Of a stretch of 64,000 nt of DNA, positions 62,211-64,000 are shown one piece after another (position 1 is the stretch's first letter; every line of letters begins with the position of its first letter). The notes under the pieces are model-generated. The model was not told the DNA's origin. It searched no databases and saw only the letters and a program-made list of their open reading frames with translations. The stretch is taken from contig JAGBKI010000047.1 of the NCBI GenBank assembly GCA_017933995.1, forward strand, positions 1 to 64,000. Direction: 5' to 3'. The translations under genes and the position numbers were made by a program. This DNA is from Bacteroidaceae bacterium. GTDB lineage: Bacteria; Bacteroidota; Bacteroidia; Bacteroidales; Bacteroidaceae.

Positions 62211-64000
62211 ATGAAAACGAACCTAAAGCAGGCTCTCCTGGCCCTGCTCTTTGCGACGTGGCCGTTTATAGCAATGGCGCAGACCCCCGTGCCGTCGCTC
62301 AGCACGCCGCTCTTCGTGGCCGGCGACGCGGCGCGCAGCGTGTCGTTCGCAGGCCAGACCGTGAAAATCGGCGTGGGCGGCACGGACTTCACCGCCGCCA
62401 CCGACGCCTCGTGGGTGACCGCCGCCAAGGAGGCCGACGGCGTGAGCCTCGTCTTCGCCCGCAACGACGGCGACGAGCGCACCGCCACACTCACCCTCAC
62501 CGCCGACGGCGCAACGCGCACCGTCGCCCTGACGCAGGAGGCCAACCCCTTCGCACTCGTGGCGGGAGGGCAGGTCAAGGTGCAGAGCGCCTACGCCTCC
62601 TCCTCCGAGAGCACCAAGGAGAACGCCCCCATCACCAACGCCATCGACGGCAACACCTCCACCTACTACCACAGCACGTGGAGCAGTTCGACGACGTTTC
62701 CCGTCACACTGACGTTCAACTTCGCCGAGCCGCAGCACCTCAACCGCATACTCTACACCCCGCGCGGCAACGGCACCGGCGTCTTCCGCAGCATCACCGT
62801 CAGCACCAGCACCAACGGCACGGCCTACCTCGAACACGGCTCGGCCAACTACGAGAACGACGACGCGCAGAAGACCTACAGTTTCGGCACCGCCGGTGTG
62901 GACGGCGTGCTGTCCGTGCGCATCAGCGTCACGGCGGGCTACCAGTCCTACATCTCCGCCGCCGAAATCCAGTTCATCGACGACGAGGGCGAGGGCGCGG
63001 CGGACTTCTCCGTCTTTGCCGACGACCTCTACACGCAGCTGCGCCCCGGCACGACGCAGGCCGACATCGACGCCATCGGCACGCCGCTGGCCAAACGCCT
63101 GGCGCAGGACATCCTCGACGGCCACTACAGCATGGCCTACCGCGTCGGCACCTTTGAAGCCTACCGCCCCATCGTCAGCCTGCAAGCCGAACTGAAGACC
63201 AGCGCCTACTACGACGCCCACGAGAACCCCACCGGCATCTACTTCACGGCGGGCGAGAAGGCCGCCATCGTGGCCAGCGGTATCGGCAGCAGCAACGTGC
63301 AGCTCGAAGTGTTCAACTGCGCCCTCGACGGCATAGGCACCAGTTCCAAATACACCCTGCACGACGGCCTCAACGTCTTCACCGTGACCAACCGGGGCAC
63401 CAGCTACGTGCTCAACTACCGCACCGACTGGGAGACCGCCGAACCCGTGCGCCTGCACTTCCTCTACGGCTGCGAGAACGGCTACTTCAACCTCGACACC
63501 GACGACAACGAGACGTGGAAATCGCTCCTGGCCAACGCCACCGCCGAGGTGCTCGACATCGTGACGCCGCGCGTCCACATGGTAGCCCCGCTCTACGCCC
63601 TCAAGGCGCAGTGCCCCGCGCGCGGCTTCGAACTGGCGCAGAAACTCGACAGCGTCGTGTGGCGCGAGTGGGAGGTAATGGGCCTCTTCCGCCACAACCG
63701 CGCGCCCAAGAACCACCAGTTCATACGCCCCTCCACCTCCGGCCTCTACGCCGACAGCGAGGGCGCGCACTGCGCCTGGGGCTCGTTCGGCGGATGGGTG
63801 AGCCCCATCGGCCTGGAGTCCTGGGGACTGGCCCACGAACTGGGGCACAACAACCAGCTCGGCGCCTTCCGCTGGGTGGGCATGACCGAGGTGACGAACA
63901 ACATCTACTCCGCCTGGGTGCAGTACTGCCTGCCCTGGTCGCAGCTGCGCCTGGAGGACGAGAGCATCAACTGCATCATTGGCAGTGTGCGCGGCGGGCG
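62211..64000 (+). CDS. Secreted M60-type metallopeptidase with BACON and F5/8-C domains, cut by window edge
   Basis: At least 596 residues, with no stop before the window ends. A signal peptide (MKTNLKQALLALLFATWPFI, cut near AMAQ) is followed by a BACON-like domain (about 30-111: TDASWVTAAKEADGVSLVFA ... RTVALTQEA), a galactose-binding-like F5/8-C domain (about 115-262: AIDGNTSTYYHSTW, LTFNFAEPQHLNRI, ISAAEIQF) and the M60 gluzincin domain. HELGH is at 542-546 with GLESWGLA before it, and the final Glu ligand is expected downstream. M60 proteases of gut Bacteroides cut mucin-type O-glycoproteins; the same is inferred here. It follows the S41 gene by 25 bp, perhaps as one transcript. Confidence 0.87.
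   Translation, partial: MKTNLKQALLALLFATWPFIAMAQTPVPSLSTPLFVAGDAARSVSFAGQTVKIGVGGTDFTAATDASWVTAAKEADGVSLVFARNDGDERTATLTLTADGATRTVALTQEANPFALVAGGQVKVQSAYASSSESTKENAPITNAIDGNTSTYYHSTWSSSTTFPVTLTFNFAEPQHLNRILYTPRGNGTGVFRSITVSTSTNGTAYLEHGSANYENDDAQKTYSFGTAGVDGVLSVRISVTAGYQSYISAAEIQFIDDEGEGAADFSVFADDLYTQLRPGTTQADIDAIGTPLAKRLAQDILDGHYSMAYRVGTFEAYRPIVSLQAELKTSAYYDAHENPTGIYFTAGEKAAIVASGIGSSNVQLEVFNCALDGIGTSSKYTLHDGLNVFTVTNRGTSYVLNYRTDWETAEPVRLHFLYGCENGYFNLDTDDNETWKSLLANATAEVLDIVTPRVHMVAPLYALKAQCPARGFELAQKLDSVVWREWEVMGLFRHNRAPKNHQFIRPSTSGLYADSEGAHCAWGSFGGWVSPIGLESWGLAHELGHNNQLGAFRWVGMTEVTNNIYSAWVQYCLPWSQLRLEDESINCIIGSVRGG

Noticed and set aside
62223..63848. 541-codon minus-strand frame opposite the M60 gene
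   Set aside because: Shadow frame; the M60 gene has signal peptide and HELGH.

Overview
The window is chromosomal DNA from a GC-rich member of the Bacteroidales, most likely a Prevotellaceae relative. Four things point there. Promoters carry the Bacteroidetes -7 box TAnnTTTG, usually as TACTTTTG, and not an E. coli type -10. Gene orders are typical of the order: metF-holB-ricT-gldH, DUF3098-uppP-truB-queA-folK, parE-coaD-S41 protease, and LysE-DUF4924-rfbD. Two secreted proteins end in a Prevotella-style tail (x-GR-x...PGIYI-x-GG-K/R-K-VV). Surface biology fits as well: a BtuB-like TonB receptor, a BspA-type LRR protein, a C10 cysteine protease and an M60/BACON metallopeptidase. The species cannot be named from sequence alone.

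Layout. 1-2.2 kb holds a decarboxylase/carboxylase operon on the minus strand (biotin carrier cut by the window edge, small protein, carboxyltransferase). 2.5-5.4 kb holds two exported proteins. 5.8-8.2 kb holds tRNA-Ser(GCU) and the LysE-DUF4924-rfbD operon. 8.2-9.6 kb is repeat-rich. 9.7-13.2 kb holds the LRR surface protein and a tiny peptide gene. 13.5-18.1 kb is translation: rpsP, thrS, infC, rpmI, rplT. 18.2-21.3 kb is a Dna2-like nuclease-helicase, followed by another repeat island. 22.4-26.6 kb holds a lipoprotein and the metF-holB-ricT-gldH operon. 26.7-35.4 kb holds a two-receiver PEP-synthase-like protein, NhaC, a BtuB-like receptor, an alkyltransferase and Mrp. 35.4-38.4 kb holds repeats, a candidate small RNA, and a cardiolipin synthase carrying an in-frame repeat insertion. 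38.4-44.4 kb holds a C10 protease, a hypothetical, FucU/RbsD, an AspT-type exporter and QueA. 44.6-51 kb is leucine biosynthesis (leuC-orf-leuD-leuB, convergent with leuA). 51-53.2 kb holds a four-helix-bundle gene and two deoxynucleoside kinases. 53.7-57.7 kb is DUF3098-uppP-truB-queA2-folK::GNAT. 57.9-64 kb is parE, coaD, an S41 protease and a partial M60 peptidase.

The genes are mostly housekeeping plus cell-envelope functions. The unusual signal lies between them. The gaps carry several layers of structured DNA: (i) three arrays of exactly four 21-bp units, each within about 150 bp of (ii) GC-rich dyad blocks built from short hairpins; (iii) larger duplicated dyads around GACGCTGAAAGCGTC; and (iv) locus-specific dyads whose arms are strings of one short word and its complement. 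One element of class (iv) sits in frame inside the cardiolipin synthase gene. Class (iv) elements also occupy three junctions of the leuCDB operon and flank the four-helix-bundle gene. I regard this system of intergenic elements, especially the 4 x 21 bp arrays, as the best candidate for something undescribed.

Starts were moved inward from the longest reading frame wherever a signal peptide, family N-terminus or promoter position showed the longer version to be wrong. All family assignments come from reading motifs, not from a database search.
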